From Corynebacterium sp. HMSC05H05 (GTDB lineage Bacteria; Actinomycetota; Actinomycetes; Mycobacteriales; Mycobacteriaceae): a stretch of DNA of 33,031 bases. Below the pieces are notes generated by a model, which saw only the letters and a list, made by a program, of their open reading frames with translations, had not been told where the DNA came from and ran no database searches. Both the position numbers and the translations under genes were made by a program. Positions 21,011-29,549 of the stretch are shown here, piece after piece. The DNA lies in assembly GCF_001807265.1 (NCBI RefSeq), contig NZ_KV788378.1, forward strand, positions 1 through 33,031. Direction: 5' to 3'. Every line of letters starts with the position of its first letter. Position 1 is the stretch's first letter.

Positions 21011-21114
21011 TTAAAGCACGCCTGCCTGGGTGAGCAGCGAACGCGCCGTCTTGTCCGTCTCCTGTAGCATCAGCGGGTCGGTGCCGGGCATGGGGGAGAT
21101 GGTGGTGTCCGCCC
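21011..21114 (-). pseudogene. Fossil 3' end of the FAD/NAD(P)-binding gene
   Basis: This stretch matches the last ~34 codons of the gene at 24039-25898. The encoded peptide (DTTISPMPGTDPLMLQETDK, then TARSLLTQAGVL) is identical over 32 residues and the stop codon is in place (TAA here, TAG there). In the aligned ~100 bases I count five differences, all silent in the frame. It ends at 21114, where the sequence switches to the 3' end of guaA. It has no start or N-terminal domain and cannot be a working enzyme. Confidence 0.92.
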
Positions 21115-21131
21115 CCATCGAGTGGGAGTAA
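21115..21131 (+). repeat. Duplicated 3' end of guaA
   Basis: These 17 bases are identical to 20052-20068, the last codons of guaA (IEWE and stop). Similarity to the guaA-pspC junction goes on rightwards through the end of the second pspC gene. Together with the fossil to the left this marks the joint of a tandem duplication. Confidence 0.92.
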
Positions 21132-21132
21132 G

Positions 21133-22182
21133 TCACTCCCCGTAATACGCGGACACAGACCCGACGCGCTGCGTCACGTTGATCGTGAGCAGGGCGCTGT
21201 CCTTGTCCGCGTTTTGTATTTCTTCGGGGCAGCTGGCGCGCCCAATCTTTGCGTCGCAATTGACAATTAACGGAACGTCGGTGGGGAGTTTGAGGTCGAT
21301 TTTGCCGAGGCCGTTGCTGAGTTCGATTGTTGTCGGTTCTTCAGGTGGCTCCATATGCGAAAGGTCGATCCGGGCTTCGCCGATGCGGTGTTTGAATTCC
21401 GGCATGGCCTCGGCGGAGTAGGCGGTGACATTGGCAACGCCGAAGTCTCCGATTGCGCCGATGCGAAGTGAGTTGAGTACGGACATCGTCCACAGGGCCA
21501 CTGCTGCCAGCACCAGTGCGGCAGGTATCCACAACCAGTAGCGCTGCTTCGTGCGCGCAGACTCCGGCTTTGGCTCGACCGGATCCGGCAGGTGCCACAG
21601 GTCAGGGGCCACGCCGAGCGGATCCCATGCAGGCGCCTGCTGCCCGGGGTGCTCGTAACCTTCGGGCACGGTGAGGCCCGTGGTGTCCACCGTGGGCCCA
21701 TTGCTCGTCGACGTTTCCTCCGGCCCGCCCGCCAGCAGCCCCGCCGGGGGTTCCGGCTGCCGCTGGTGCAGGAAGTACCAGCCGGCGGCGAAGAGGATGA
21801 ACGTGACTAGTACTGCCCGCAGATCGCCTGCGACGGAAGCGGACGGTAAAAACAGGAACAGCCCGAGCAGCAGCCACCAGCCCGTGTCGCGTTCCTTTAT
21901 CTCCGCCGCGGTCAGCTGCTCTTTCGGGGTGATGATCGCGCCCCACGGGCTGCGGGTCAGCCCGAAGCGGGGCATGTTCATCCAGCACAGCAGGTAGAGG
22001 AAGATGCCGCCGCCGAACGCGAGCGAGAGCGCGACGAAAACCACGCGGATGAAAGTCGGATCGATGTGGAAGCGGGCGCCGATGCCTTCGCAGACGCCGC
22101 CGATGACGGCTTTGCCGCCCTGGTCCTCCGGGATGCGGGGCGGGCGGGTGTCCCACATCTGCGTGAGTGTGTTGTTCTCCAT
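21133..22182 (-). CDS. esrI: PspC-domain membrane protein, EsrI-like inhibitor of the adjacent sensor kinase
   Basis: The 349-residue protein has the N-terminal PspC domain (VIGGVCEGIGARFHIDPTFIRV, FGGGIFLYLLCWMNMPRFG), two transmembrane segments near residues 100-140, a Pro-rich linker, another transmembrane segment near 215-238 and a C-terminal LiaF-like extracytoplasmic domain (SHMEPPEEPTTIELSNGLGKIDLKLPTDVP). In C. glutamicum a PspC protein encoded divergently from a PspC-kinase/LuxR pair is the inhibitory part of the EsrISR envelope-stress system; the arrangement here is the same. The start has GGGAGGA upstream. The symbol rests on architecture and position. Confidence 0.85.
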   Translation of the reverse strand: MENNTLTQMWDTRPPRIPEDQGGKAVIGGVCEGIGARFHIDPTFIRVVFVALSLAFGGGIFLYLLCWMNMPRFGLTRSPWGAIITPKEQLTAAEIKERDTGWWLLLGLFLFLPSASVAGDLRAVLVTFILFAAGWYFLHQRQPEPPAGLLAGGPEETSTSNGPTVDTTGLTVPEGYEHPGQQAPAWDPLGVAPDLWHLPDPVEPKPESARTKQRYWLWIPAALVLAAVALWTMSVLNSLRIGAIGDFGVANVTAYSAEAMPEFKHRIGEARIDLSHMEPPEEPTTIELSNGLGKIDLKLPTDVPLIVNCDAKIGRASCPEEIQNADKDSALLTINVTQRVGSVSAYYGE

Positions 22183-22220
22183 GGCTCCATCCTCCCGCGG
22201 GAGCGCAGGCTGCGGTATCG

Positions 22221-22254
22221 GGAATGACCCTGATCTTTCGTTTCAGGGTTTTCC
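22221..22254. promoter_or_regulatory. Inverted repeat in the esrI-esrS divergent region
   Basis: ACCCTGA (22227-22233) and TCAGGGT (22243-22249) form a perfect inverted repeat with a 9-base spacer, flanked by GGAA and TTCC. It lies in the 112-base gap between the divergent genes and is a good candidate operator for the response regulator encoded alongside. It is not found upstream of the other pspC copies. Confidence 0.55.
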
Positions 22255-22294
22255 CCGATGTGCCCGAAGGCCTGCCCGTGCAACGATGGGGGTT

Positions 22295-23422
22295 ATGTCT
22301 GCGCTGTATCCCCGGCTGACCCGGAACCGCTCCCGCCGCGTTGTGGCCGGCGTGGCCTCCGGTGTGGCCGACCACCTGGGGGTGGAGGAAAAGTGGGTGC
22401 GTCTGTTCTTCGTCGTAGCCGGCTTCGCGGGCGGGTTCGGCGCGCTGCTCTACGCCGGTTTGTGGATGTGTACGCCCGTGGACGACAGCGGGGCGCAGCG
22501 CCAGCGCCCGGGGACGATGGATCTCGCGCTAGTGGTGCTCGGGTTCGCAGGCGCGCTTATTGCGCTGCAGCTGTCGTCGGGCGCGGGGGCCACGGTGGTA
22601 TTTGTGCTCGGCGTGCTCATCGTCGGTGCGGTAATTGCGCTGCAGGCCTACGACCGCGGCACGGGGTCGTGGGGCAACATCGCCGCGCTAACCTTGGGTG
22701 CGCTGCTGGTCATGGCCGGGGTGCTTGCCGTGGCATTTCTCGGGGAGAGCGCAGGGGTTGCCGGTGTGGTGGTCTCCGTGCTGGTCACGGTGCTCGGCGT
22801 CGGGGTGCTGGTCGTGCCACTGATTGCCAAGCTGGCCAATTCGTTGCTTGCGGAGCGCGAGGCGAAGGCGGTGGCGGACCAGCGCGCAGAGATCGCCTCG
22901 CGGCTGCACGATTCGGTGCTGCAAACGCTCGCGCTGATTCAGAAGCAGGCGGGCGATGCGGAGGAGGTCGCCCGCCTGGCGCGCGCCCAGGAGCGCGAGC
23001 TGCGGGCCTGGCTTTTCGACGACTCCGTGCCCAACCACACCACCACCTTCGCCGCCCTGCAGAAAGCGGTCGGCGAGGTGGAGGACGCCTTCCGCGTGGT
23101 CATCCAACCGGTCACGGTGGGCGAGGATGTCGCCTTCGACGAGCGTACCGAAGCGGTCGTGCTCGCCGCGAGGGAGGCAATGGTCAACGCCGCCAAGCAC
23201 GCGGGTGTGGACACCATCGACGTCTACGCGGAGAATCTCGCGGGCAGGCTCGAGGTGTTTGTGCGCGACCGCGGCACCGGTTTTGATCCGGACGCCATTC
23301 CGCACGACCGGCATGGTTTGCGCGACTCCATCGTGGGCCGCGTTCAGCGGGTTGGGGGAGAGGTGCGCGTGGTGTCGTCGATAGGCAATGGCTCCGAGGT
23401 AGAGATAGCGTTGGACCTATGA
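22295..23422 (+). CDS. esrS: PspC-domain sensor histidine kinase, EsrS-like
   Basis: The 375-residue kinase begins with a PspC domain (NRSRRVVAGVASGVADHLGVEEKWVRLFFVVAGFAGGFGALLYAGLW), followed by about four more transmembrane segments to residue ~185. Then comes a HisKA_3-type dimerisation domain with the phospho-acceptor in SRLHDSVLQTL (His205) and an HATPase domain (AREAMVNAAKHAG, DRGTGFDPD, HGLRDSIVGRVQRVGG). The start is the ATG at 22295 or 22286; both are plausible. Four-base overlap with the regulator gene. A copy of the 12-mer near its 3' end encodes SSIG with the rare codon ATA. Confidence 0.9.
   Translation: MSALYPRLTRNRSRRVVAGVASGVADHLGVEEKWVRLFFVVAGFAGGFGALLYAGLWMCTPVDDSGAQRQRPGTMDLALVVLGFAGALIALQLSSGAGATVVFVLGVLIVGAVIALQAYDRGTGSWGNIAALTLGALLVMAGVLAVAFLGESAGVAGVVVSVLVTVLGVGVLVVPLIAKLANSLLAEREAKAVADQRAEIASRLHDSVLQTLALIQKQAGDAEEVARLARAQERELRAWLFDDSVPNHTTTFAALQKAVGEVEDAFRVVIQPVTVGEDVAFDERTEAVVLAAREAMVNAAKHAGVDTIDVYAENLAGRLEVFVRDRGTGFDPDAIPHDRHGLRDSIVGRVQRVGGEVRVVSSIGNGSEVEIALDL
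23376..23387 (+). repeat. Copy 6 of dispersed 12-mer
   Basis: CGTCGATAGGCA near the 3' end of the kinase gene, in the frame tcg-tcg-ata-ggc (Ser-Ser-Ile-Gly). One base further upstream also matches the tsaE and glmM copies (TCGTCGATAGGCA). Confidence 0.75.
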
Positions 23423-24042
23423 CGAGCGTGTTCTTGGTGGACGACCACTCCGTTTTCCGCGCCGGGGTCAAAGCCGAACTGGCGGGAGCGGTTGACATCG
23501 TTGGTGAGGCAGGCACCGTCGCTGAGGCGGTGCGCGGGATCGAGCGCACGCGCCCGGACGTGGTGCTTTTAGACGTGCACATGCCCGACGGCGGCGGACT
23601 GGCCGTGCTCAAGCGGGCACCGGGCCCGGCGTATCTGGCGCTGAGTGTCTCCGATGCCGCCGAGGACGTCATCGCACTGATCCGTGCCGGTGCGCGTGGG
23701 TACGTAACCAAGAACATCGCAGGCGCCGAGCTCGCCGAAGCGATTGAGCGGGTGCGCGGCGGGGACGCGTATTTCTCGCCGAGGCTGGCCGGATTCGTGC
23801 TCGATGCCTTCGCCTCGGGGCCGGTGGTGGAAGAGGACGACCCGGCGGTGGATTCGCTGACCCGCCGCGAGCTCGAGGTGCTGCGGCTGCTTGCGCGTGG
23901 CTACACGTACAAGGAGATCGCCGAGCGGCTGTACATCTCGGTCAAGACGGTGGAGACACACGCGTCGAACATCTTGCGCAAGACGCAGACCTCCAACCGC
24001 CACCAGCTCACCAGGTGGGCGGTGGCGCGGGACTTAGGCTAG
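23419..24042 (+). CDS. esrR: LuxR/NarL-type response regulator, EsrR-like
   Basis: The 207-residue regulator has a receiver domain (FLVDDHSVFRAGVKAEL; phospho-acceptor Asp52 in VVLLDVHMPDGGG; ALSVSDAAEDV; GARGYVTKN) and a C-terminal LuxR helix-turn-helix (LTRRELEVLRLLARGYTYKEIAERLYISVKTVETHASNILRKT). It overlaps the kinase gene by four bases (ATGA), so they form one two-component system. The 3' end overlaps the stop of the convergent FAD-binding gene by three bases. Confidence 0.93.
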   Translation: MTSVFLVDDHSVFRAGVKAELAGAVDIVGEAGTVAEAVRGIERTRPDVVLLDVHMPDGGGLAVLKRAPGPAYLALSVSDAAEDVIALIRAGARGYVTKNIAGAELAEAIERVRGGDAYFSPRLAGFVLDAFASGPVVEEDDPAVDSLTRRELEVLRLLARGYTYKEIAERLYISVKTVETHASNILRKTQTSNRHQLTRWAVARDLG

Positions 24043-25898
24043 AGCACGCCCGCCTGGGTGAGCAGCGAACGTGCCGTCTTGTCCGTCTCCTGCAGCATGA
24101 GCGGATCGGTGCCGGGCATGGGGGAGATGGTGGTGTCCGCCCACTGCTTGCCGGTGGGGATGCCCACGATGTGCAGGCGGGCGTCCAGCTCGCCGTCGGG
24201 GTGGACGGTGCGGCGGGTGTGATCGTCGGTCTCCGGGGAGGCGGAGCCATGAAACGGGCGCACGCGTCCGGCCTCGCGCAGCGACGCGGTTAGCGCGTCG
24301 GGGGAGGTGCGGATGTCGGGGCCGGGCAGGAAGGCGTCGGCAAGCGCGGCGGCGTGCACCGTGCGACCGTGGCTAACCGTCGTGTACTCGCCGTCGGCGA
24401 CCTCCACCACGGGGTCGGGGCCTAAGAACGTGACCAGGTCGGCGTCGAAAAGCGCGAGCAGCTCGCGGGTGCGGAACAGCGGCGGGCCGGAGCCGACCAT
24501 CTGGCCGAACGCCATGTACTGCGACAGCGCCGCCTCGCGGGGGCCGCGGCCGTTCTGCGTGGCGATCGCACTGGGCTTGCGGCCCGCGGAGATCGCCCAA
24601 AGGCCGGCCTTGAGCGGGGAGTCCCAGGCGGACACGGCCTCGGCAATGTCGGCCTCCATGGCCTCGGCGACGCGGCGGTTCAGCTCCTCCAGGTCCAGCT
24701 CCTCGGTTCCGGCGAGCGGGTCCACCCAGGCGGCCATGTCGAACGGCTCGGTGCTCATCCCGTCGAGCGCCTTGGTCAGCGCGTCGGCGACCGGCAGGAT
24801 GTCGTCCGGGGAAGCGGCCGCGGAAAGGTCGACGGCGTCGATGGCCGTCAGGACCTCGTCGAGCGGCACGCTGAGCGCTTCTGGACGCATACGGGCAAGC
24901 ACGCGGTAGTACTCGGCGTACGCGTCGCGGGCCAGTGCCGGCCACAGCGCAAGGCCAAACGACACAGGTGCCGTGGATGCGTCGATGGCCGCGCGCAGGC
25001 GCGACAGGTCAGCCTTCGGCGGCAGGGAGTGGTACTCGGACTTAGGCAGGTAGGGGTAGCCGCGGCCGGAGGTGACCACGAAGTGCGGCTCTTTGCCGGT
25101 GGCCTCGTAGCGCAGGCCGGAGCGGGCGGAGGCGTCCTCGACGAAGCGGCCGCCCCGGTCGATGGTGGTCAGCGCCATGAGGTCGAAAAAGCCCATGCCC
25201 ATGCCGCGCACGAGCACGCACTCGCCGGCCGGCAGCTTTGCAACGTCCTGTTCCACCGGGTTGCCCGGCGGGATGTAGGTCAGGCCCGAGTCGGCGAACG
25301 CCTGCTGCGCCGGTGTGGGGGCGGGCAGCACCCAGCCGGAGGCGATGGCGGTGGCGTCGGTGTACACCACGGAGCCGTCGGCAAGCGTGATGGCGTCCTG
25401 CGAACCCTCGGACGATAGCGACACCGCGCGGGAGTGGTGCTCGACCACCTCGACTGCGTCCGGCAGCTGCGCGAGCGCGACCTTCCATGCCCAGCACAGG
25501 TACTCGCCGTACAGCGCGCGGGAGGGGTTGGACTCGGGGCGGGTGGCGCGCAGCTCCTCGTTGTAGTGCTCGGGGAGGGAGGCACCGGAGGCGTCGATAA
25601 GCGGGTGGCTTTTCTCCCCGCGCAGCGCCTGGATCCACTCGTACATGGTGGGGCCTTCGAGCACGGGGGCGGAGACGGTCGCGCCGGGCTCGGTGAACAG
25701 GGTGACTGCGCCGGCGAGGGTGTTCATGCACAGCGTGCGGGTCTGATCCGTGTCCCAGATGCGGCCGGCGCCGAGTTGGGCGTCGTCGATGATGTGCAGG
25801 GTGAGCCCCTCGCTGCGGTCGCCCAGGTAGGCGGCGATGCGTTCGGTGATGGAGATGCCGCGGGGTCCTGCTCCGACGATTGCGATGGATGCTGCCAC
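24039..25898 (-). CDS. FAD/NAD(P)-binding protein (NAD_binding_9-like)
   Basis: The 619-residue protein has an N-terminal dinucleotide-binding fold (SIAIVGAGPRGISITERI) and segments typical of the FAD-NAD(P)-binding family (GAGRIWDTDQTRTLCMNT, GPTMYEWIQALRG, LVRGMGMGFFDLMALTTIDRGGRF). It is probably a flavin-dependent oxidoreductase or monooxygenase-like enzyme; the substrate is unknown. The GTG start at 25898 has GGAGGT at 25907-25912. It is divergent from the ABC-transporter operon and shares with it the McbR-like operator, which suggests work on the imported compound. Its last ~34 codons also exist as a fossil at 21011-21114. A copy of the 12-mer is inside. Confidence 0.88.
   Translation of the reverse strand: MAASIAIVGAGPRGISITERIAAYLGDRSEGLTLHIIDDAQLGAGRIWDTDQTRTLCMNTLAGAVTLFTEPGATVSAPVLEGPTMYEWIQALRGEKSHPLIDASGASLPEHYNEELRATRPESNPSRALYGEYLCWAWKVALAQLPDAVEVVEHHSRAVSLSSEGSQDAITLADGSVVYTDATAIASGWVLPAPTPAQQAFADSGLTYIPPGNPVEQDVAKLPAGECVLVRGMGMGFFDLMALTTIDRGGRFVEDASARSGLRYEATGKEPHFVVTSGRGYPYLPKSEYHSLPPKADLSRLRAAIDASTAPVSFGLALWPALARDAYAEYYRVLARMRPEALSVPLDEVLTAIDAVDLSAAASPDDILPVADALTKALDGMSTEPFDMAAWVDPLAGTEELDLEELNRRVAEAMEADIAEAVSAWDSPLKAGLWAISAGRKPSAIATQNGRGPREAALSQYMAFGQMVGSGPPLFRTRELLALFDADLVTFLGPDPVVEVADGEYTTVSHGRTVHAAALADAFLPGPDIRTSPDALTASLREAGRVRPFHGSASPETDDHTRRTVHPDGELDARLHIVGIPTGKQWADTTISPMPGTDPLMLQETDKTARSLLTQAGVL
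25592..25603 (+). repeat. Copy 7 of dispersed 12-mer
   Basis: CGTCGATAAGCG inside the minus-strand FAD-binding gene, where the coding strand reads through it as part of HPLIDAS. Confidence 0.7.
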
Positions 25899-25940
25899 GG
25901 TGAAAAACCTCCACGATTTCAGTGAACTAATGATCGTATG

Positions 25941-25956
25941 TAGACTGCCTAGTCTA
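25941..25956. promoter_or_regulatory. McbR-type operator
   Basis: TAGACTGCCTAGTCTA is a perfect match to TAGAC-N6-GTCTA, the known binding consensus of McbR, the TetR-type repressor of methionine and cysteine metabolism in C. glutamicum. It is placed centrally between the divergent FAD-binding gene and the ABC operon, where it can control both. TACGAT at 25933-25938 (minus) could be the -10 for the FAD gene, and TAATGT at 25987-25992 (plus) the -10 for the ABC operon. That McbR itself binds here is inferred from the motif. Confidence 0.8.
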
Positions 25957-26025
25957 CTGTGAAAGAACCAGATTGTCTAACAGTGGTAATGTGCACTGCG
26001 CAACCGAAGAAAGAGGGGCGATAAC

Positions 26026-27657
26026 GTGCCTAAAACAAAGGTAGCCGCAACAATTGCGCTCGGCGCGGCAGCCAGCCTGCTCGCCGGGTGCGCGGCGGCG
26101 GCAGGCGGCGACGACGGTGACGTGCTCACCTACCTGGAATCCAACTGGTTTAACAGCCTCTACCCGCCGGCCGCCGGGTTCTACCCCAACGGCGGCGTGG
26201 TCAACCAACTGACGGACCGGCTGCTCTACCAGGACCCGGAGACGCTGGAGCTTGAGCCCTGGATTGCCACGGACCTGCCGGAGATCAACGACGACGCCAC
26301 GGTGTTCACCTTCGACATCCGCACCGACGTGACCTACTCCGACGGCACGCCCATGACCGCGCAGAACATCGTGGACAACTTCGACCTGTTCGGCCTGGGC
26401 GACAAGGACCGGCTGCTCAACGTCTCGGAGCAAATCTCCAACTACGAGCGCGGCGAGGTTGTCGACGAGGACACGGTGCGCTTTTACTTCTCCGAGCCCT
26501 CGCCCGGTTTCGCGCAGGCGACGTCCACCTACAACGCGGGGCTGTTGGCCGATTCCTCGCTCAAACTGCGCAACGAGGACTTCGGCCCCGGCAACGCAGA
26601 AAACGTCATCGGCTCCGGCCCGTTCGTGGTGGACAGCGAGACCCTGGGCACCGACCTAGTGCTCAAGGCCCGCGAGGACTACGACTGGGCGCCGCCGTCG
26701 CTCGAGCACCAGGGGCGCGCGCGTATCGACGGCATCCACTACACCCTGGCCGCGGAAGAGGCCATGCGCTCCGGCGCGCTGCTGTCCGGCCAGGCCGACG
26801 CCGCGCGCACGATCTCCCCGCCGGTGGAGCGCCACCTGAAGGACCAGGGCGTGCAGGTGGTCGCCGCCACCGCCAACGGCATGAACAACCAGTTCGCGCT
26901 GCGTTTCAACCACCCGCTTTTGCAGGACATCCGCGTCCGCCAAGCGATCATCCACGGGATCAACCGCGAGGAGATCATCCGCATCCTGCTGTCGGATTCC
27001 TACCCGCTGGCTACCTCGTCCATGACCTCGAAGGCCCTGGGCTACGCGGAGCAGCCGGGCGCCTACACCTTCGACCCGGATCAATCGCGCCAGCTTCTCG
27101 ACGACGCCGGCTGGGTCTCCGGGCCGGACGGCATCCGTGAAAAGGACGGCCAACGCTTGAGCTTGTGGGTCAACCACGCCCTGCCGCAGCCGCGCTCGAA
27201 GGAGATCGTCACCATGATCCAGTCCGACCTGCGCGAGCTGGGCATCGAACTGAACATGGTCGCCGGCGACCGCGCAACGCAGAACGCGGCGCAAAAGGAC
27301 ATCAACCGCGTCCAGCTCATGCACACCATGGTGGGGCGTGCGGATTACGACGTGATCGAATCGCACCTGTCCGTGGACCGCCGCGATTCGCTGCTGAACA
27401 ACGCCGGCGACGGCACGCCGATCGACGCGGAGCTGCAGGCGCTGCTGGACAAGGTGGTCTCCACCCCGGACGACGCCGGCCGCGCCGCCGCCTCCAAGGC
27501 GGTGCAGGACCATCTGACCGAAAACGCCTACACGCTGCCACTGTTTGAAGAGCCGCAGGTCTACGCGCTCGCGCCGCACGTGAAGGGCTTCGACACCGAG
27601 GCGGTGGCGCGCCCAAGCTTCTACTCGGTGTACTTCGACCGCGAGGAGGACAAGTAG
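26026..27657 (+). CDS. ABC transporter substrate-binding lipoprotein (oligopeptide/dipeptide family)
   Basis: The 543-residue protein has a lipoprotein signal peptide with the lipobox LLAGC (Cys22), so it is anchored to the outer face of the membrane. The rest is a family 5 solute-binding protein (LTDRLLYQDPETLELEPWIATD, TVFTFDIRTDVTYSDGTPM, GSGPFVVDSE, IRVRQAIIHGINREEI). The set of neighbours fits the KPN_01854-type transporters that occur with luciferase-like monooxygenases and CMD/AhpD proteins. The GTG start at 26026 follows GAGGGG at 26013-26018. First gene of a five-gene operon; the first permease starts directly after its stop. Confidence 0.92.
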   Translation: MPKTKVAATIALGAAASLLAGCAAAAGGDDGDVLTYLESNWFNSLYPPAAGFYPNGGVVNQLTDRLLYQDPETLELEPWIATDLPEINDDATVFTFDIRTDVTYSDGTPMTAQNIVDNFDLFGLGDKDRLLNVSEQISNYERGEVVDEDTVRFYFSEPSPGFAQATSTYNAGLLADSSLKLRNEDFGPGNAENVIGSGPFVVDSETLGTDLVLKAREDYDWAPPSLEHQGRARIDGIHYTLAAEEAMRSGALLSGQADAARTISPPVERHLKDQGVQVVAATANGMNNQFALRFNHPLLQDIRVRQAIIHGINREEIIRILLSDSYPLATSSMTSKALGYAEQPGAYTFDPDQSRQLLDDAGWVSGPDGIREKDGQRLSLWVNHALPQPRSKEIVTMIQSDLRELGIELNMVAGDRATQNAAQKDINRVQLMHTMVGRADYDVIESHLSVDRRDSLLNNAGDGTPIDAELQALLDKVVSTPDDAGRAAASKAVQDHLTENAYTLPLFEEPQVYALAPHVKGFDTEAVARPSFYSVYFDREEDK

Positions 27658-28677
27658 ATGGGCAAGTACGTTCTCAAGCGCATCGGCCAGGCGCTCATCG
27701 TGCTCCTTCTGGCCTACACCCTGGCGTTTTTCCTGCTCTCCGCCCTGCCTTCCGACGGCGTGGCCGCCCGCTACGCGGACCCGGCCTTGGGCCTGTCCCA
27801 GGCGGAGATCGAGCAGATCCGCGAGCAGATGGGCGTGGACAAGCCGCTGATCCAGCAGTACTTCGCCACCCTGGGCGGGTTGTTCACCGGCGATCTGGGC
27901 TACTCGGTGGCCACCGGCACGCCCGTGTTCGACCTGATCACGGACGCCGCGCCGCACACGTTCGCGCTCGCCGCAACATCCGTGGGCCTAGCCATCGTGG
28001 TGGCGTTGGCCACTGCGTACGTGGCCACCCTGCCCGGCGCCGGCGCGCTGCGCAGCGCCGTGCGCGCCCTGCCGTCGTTCATGGTCTCGCTGCCGGGCTT
28101 CTGGATCGCCATCCTGCTGCTGCAGTTCTTCTCCTTCCGTCTGGGCTGGGTCAACGTGGTTGACCCGACCCCGCTGGAGGGGCTGATCCTGCCCACGCTC
28201 ACTCTCGCCGTGCCCATGGCCGCGCCGCTGATGCAGGTGCTCATCCGCTCCATCGACGAGGTCCGCGCCCAGCCGTTCGTGCAGGTCGTGCGCGCCCGCG
28301 GCGCGAGCGAGGCCCGCATCTTCTGGCGTGACGTGCTGCGCAACTCGCTGCTGCCCGCGATCACCATGGCTGGCCTGCTGTTCGGCGAGCTGGTCGGCGG
28401 CGCCGTGGTCACCGAGACCGTCTTCGGCCGCGCCGGGCTGGGCTCGCTGACCGTCAACGCCGTGTCCAGCCGCGACATGCCGGTGCTGCTGGGCGTGGTG
28501 CTCATCGCCGCCACCGCGTACGTGGTGATCAACCTGATCGTGGATCTGCTCTACCCGGTGCTGGACGTGCGTCTGCGCGACCAGGCCGTGGCGCAGACCG
28601 CCACCACCCCTGCGGCCCCTGATGAGCAGACCGCCGCACACACCCCGGCTACGACCGCAAAGGAGGCCGTCCGATGA
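27658..28677 (+). CDS. ABC transporter permease, DppB/OppB type
   Basis: The 339-residue integral membrane protein has the N-terminal KYVLKRIGQALIVLLLAYTLAFFLLSALPSD segment typical of DppB, about six transmembrane helices and the coupling-loop region FVQVVRARGASEARIFWRDVLRNSLLPAIT that contacts the ATPase. The C-terminal ~35 residues are a soluble Ala/Thr/Pro-rich tail. It starts immediately after the lipoprotein gene and overlaps the next permease gene by four bases. Confidence 0.93.
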   Translation: MGKYVLKRIGQALIVLLLAYTLAFFLLSALPSDGVAARYADPALGLSQAEIEQIREQMGVDKPLIQQYFATLGGLFTGDLGYSVATGTPVFDLITDAAPHTFALAATSVGLAIVVALATAYVATLPGAGALRSAVRALPSFMVSLPGFWIAILLLQFFSFRLGWVNVVDPTPLEGLILPTLTLAVPMAAPLMQVLIRSIDEVRAQPFVQVVRARGASEARIFWRDVLRNSLLPAITMAGLLFGELVGGAVVTETVFGRAGLGSLTVNAVSSRDMPVLLGVVLIAATAYVVINLIVDLLYPVLDVRLRDQAVAQTATTPAAPDEQTAAHTPATTAKEAVR

Positions 28678-29549
28678 GCACGACCAACCTGGTGCACAAC
28701 CAGCGCGCGCCGCAGAAGGACCACCGGCCGCGCAAGGCCCGCAAGCACCGCCGCTGGAGCTCGCCGGCGACCATCCTGTCGCTGATCGTGCTGGCCATCG
28801 CCGCGCTGTGGGCGATCGTGCCCGGCATCTTCGCGCCGCACGACCCGTACAACGGCGTCGACGTGGCACTGCTTTCCCCCAACGGCGAGTACATCTTCGG
28901 CACCGACGCGGTGGGCCGCGACCTGTTCTCGCGCGTTGTTTACGGCGCGCGCCAGTCGCTGCTCGGCGCCCTGATCGCCGTGGCCGTCGGCCTGGTGCTA
29001 GGCACCCTGATCGGCCTGATCGCCGGCACGCAGCGCGGCTGGGTGGATACGGTGCTGATGCGCCTGGTGGATGTGCTGCTGGCCATCCCCGGGATCCTGC
29101 TGTCACTGTCCATCATCATCGTCACCGGCTTCGGTTCGCTGCAGGCGGCGTTCGCCGTCGGCATGACGTCGGTGGCCACGTTTGCGCGCCTGGCGCGCTC
29201 GCAGGTGATCCAGATTGCGGGCGCGGATTTCGTCGAGGCCGCCTACGGCTCCGGCGCAACGCAGGCCCAGGTGCTGTTCCGCCACGTGCTGCCGAACTCG
29301 CTGACCCCGGTGCTGGCGCTGGCGGCGCTGCAGTTCGGCACCGCCATCTTGCAGCTGTCCATCCTGGGCTTTTTGGGCTACGGCGCGCCGCCGCCGACCC
29401 CGGAGTGGGGCCTGCTCATCGCGGAAGGCCGCGACTTCATGGCAACCGCCTGGTGGCTGATCCTGCTGCCCGGCCTGGCCATCGTGGCCACCGTGATGTC
29501 CGCCAACCACCTGTCTCAGGTGATCCAACAGGAAGGTGATGTGAAGTGA
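28674..29549 (+). CDS. ABC transporter permease, DppC/OppC type
   Basis: The 291-residue permease has a basic N-terminal cytoplasmic stretch (QKDHRPRKARKHRRW), one helix, then the DppC signature (PHDPYNGVDVALLSPNGEYIFGTDAVGRDLFSRVVYGARQSLLGAL) and the coupling loop FVEAAYGSGATQAQVLFRHVLPNSLTPV, ending GLAIVATVMSANHLSQVIQQ. Start in ATGA overlap with the first permease; GTGA overlap with the ATPase. Confidence 0.93.
   Translation: MSTTNLVHNQRAPQKDHRPRKARKHRRWSSPATILSLIVLAIAALWAIVPGIFAPHDPYNGVDVALLSPNGEYIFGTDAVGRDLFSRVVYGARQSLLGALIAVAVGLVLGTLIGLIAGTQRGWVDTVLMRLVDVLLAIPGILLSLSIIIVTGFGSLQAAFAVGMTSVATFARLARSQVIQIAGADFVEAAYGSGATQAQVLFRHVLPNSLTPVLALAALQFGTAILQLSILGFLGYGAPPPTPEWGLLIAEGRDFMATAWWLILLPGLAIVATVMSANHLSQVIQQEGDVK

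Noticed and set aside
28674..29549. Possibility that the ABC cluster is a recent mobile insertion
   Set aside because: Base composition and codon use look like the surroundings, and I see no transposase, integrase, terminal repeats or tRNA gene at its edges.
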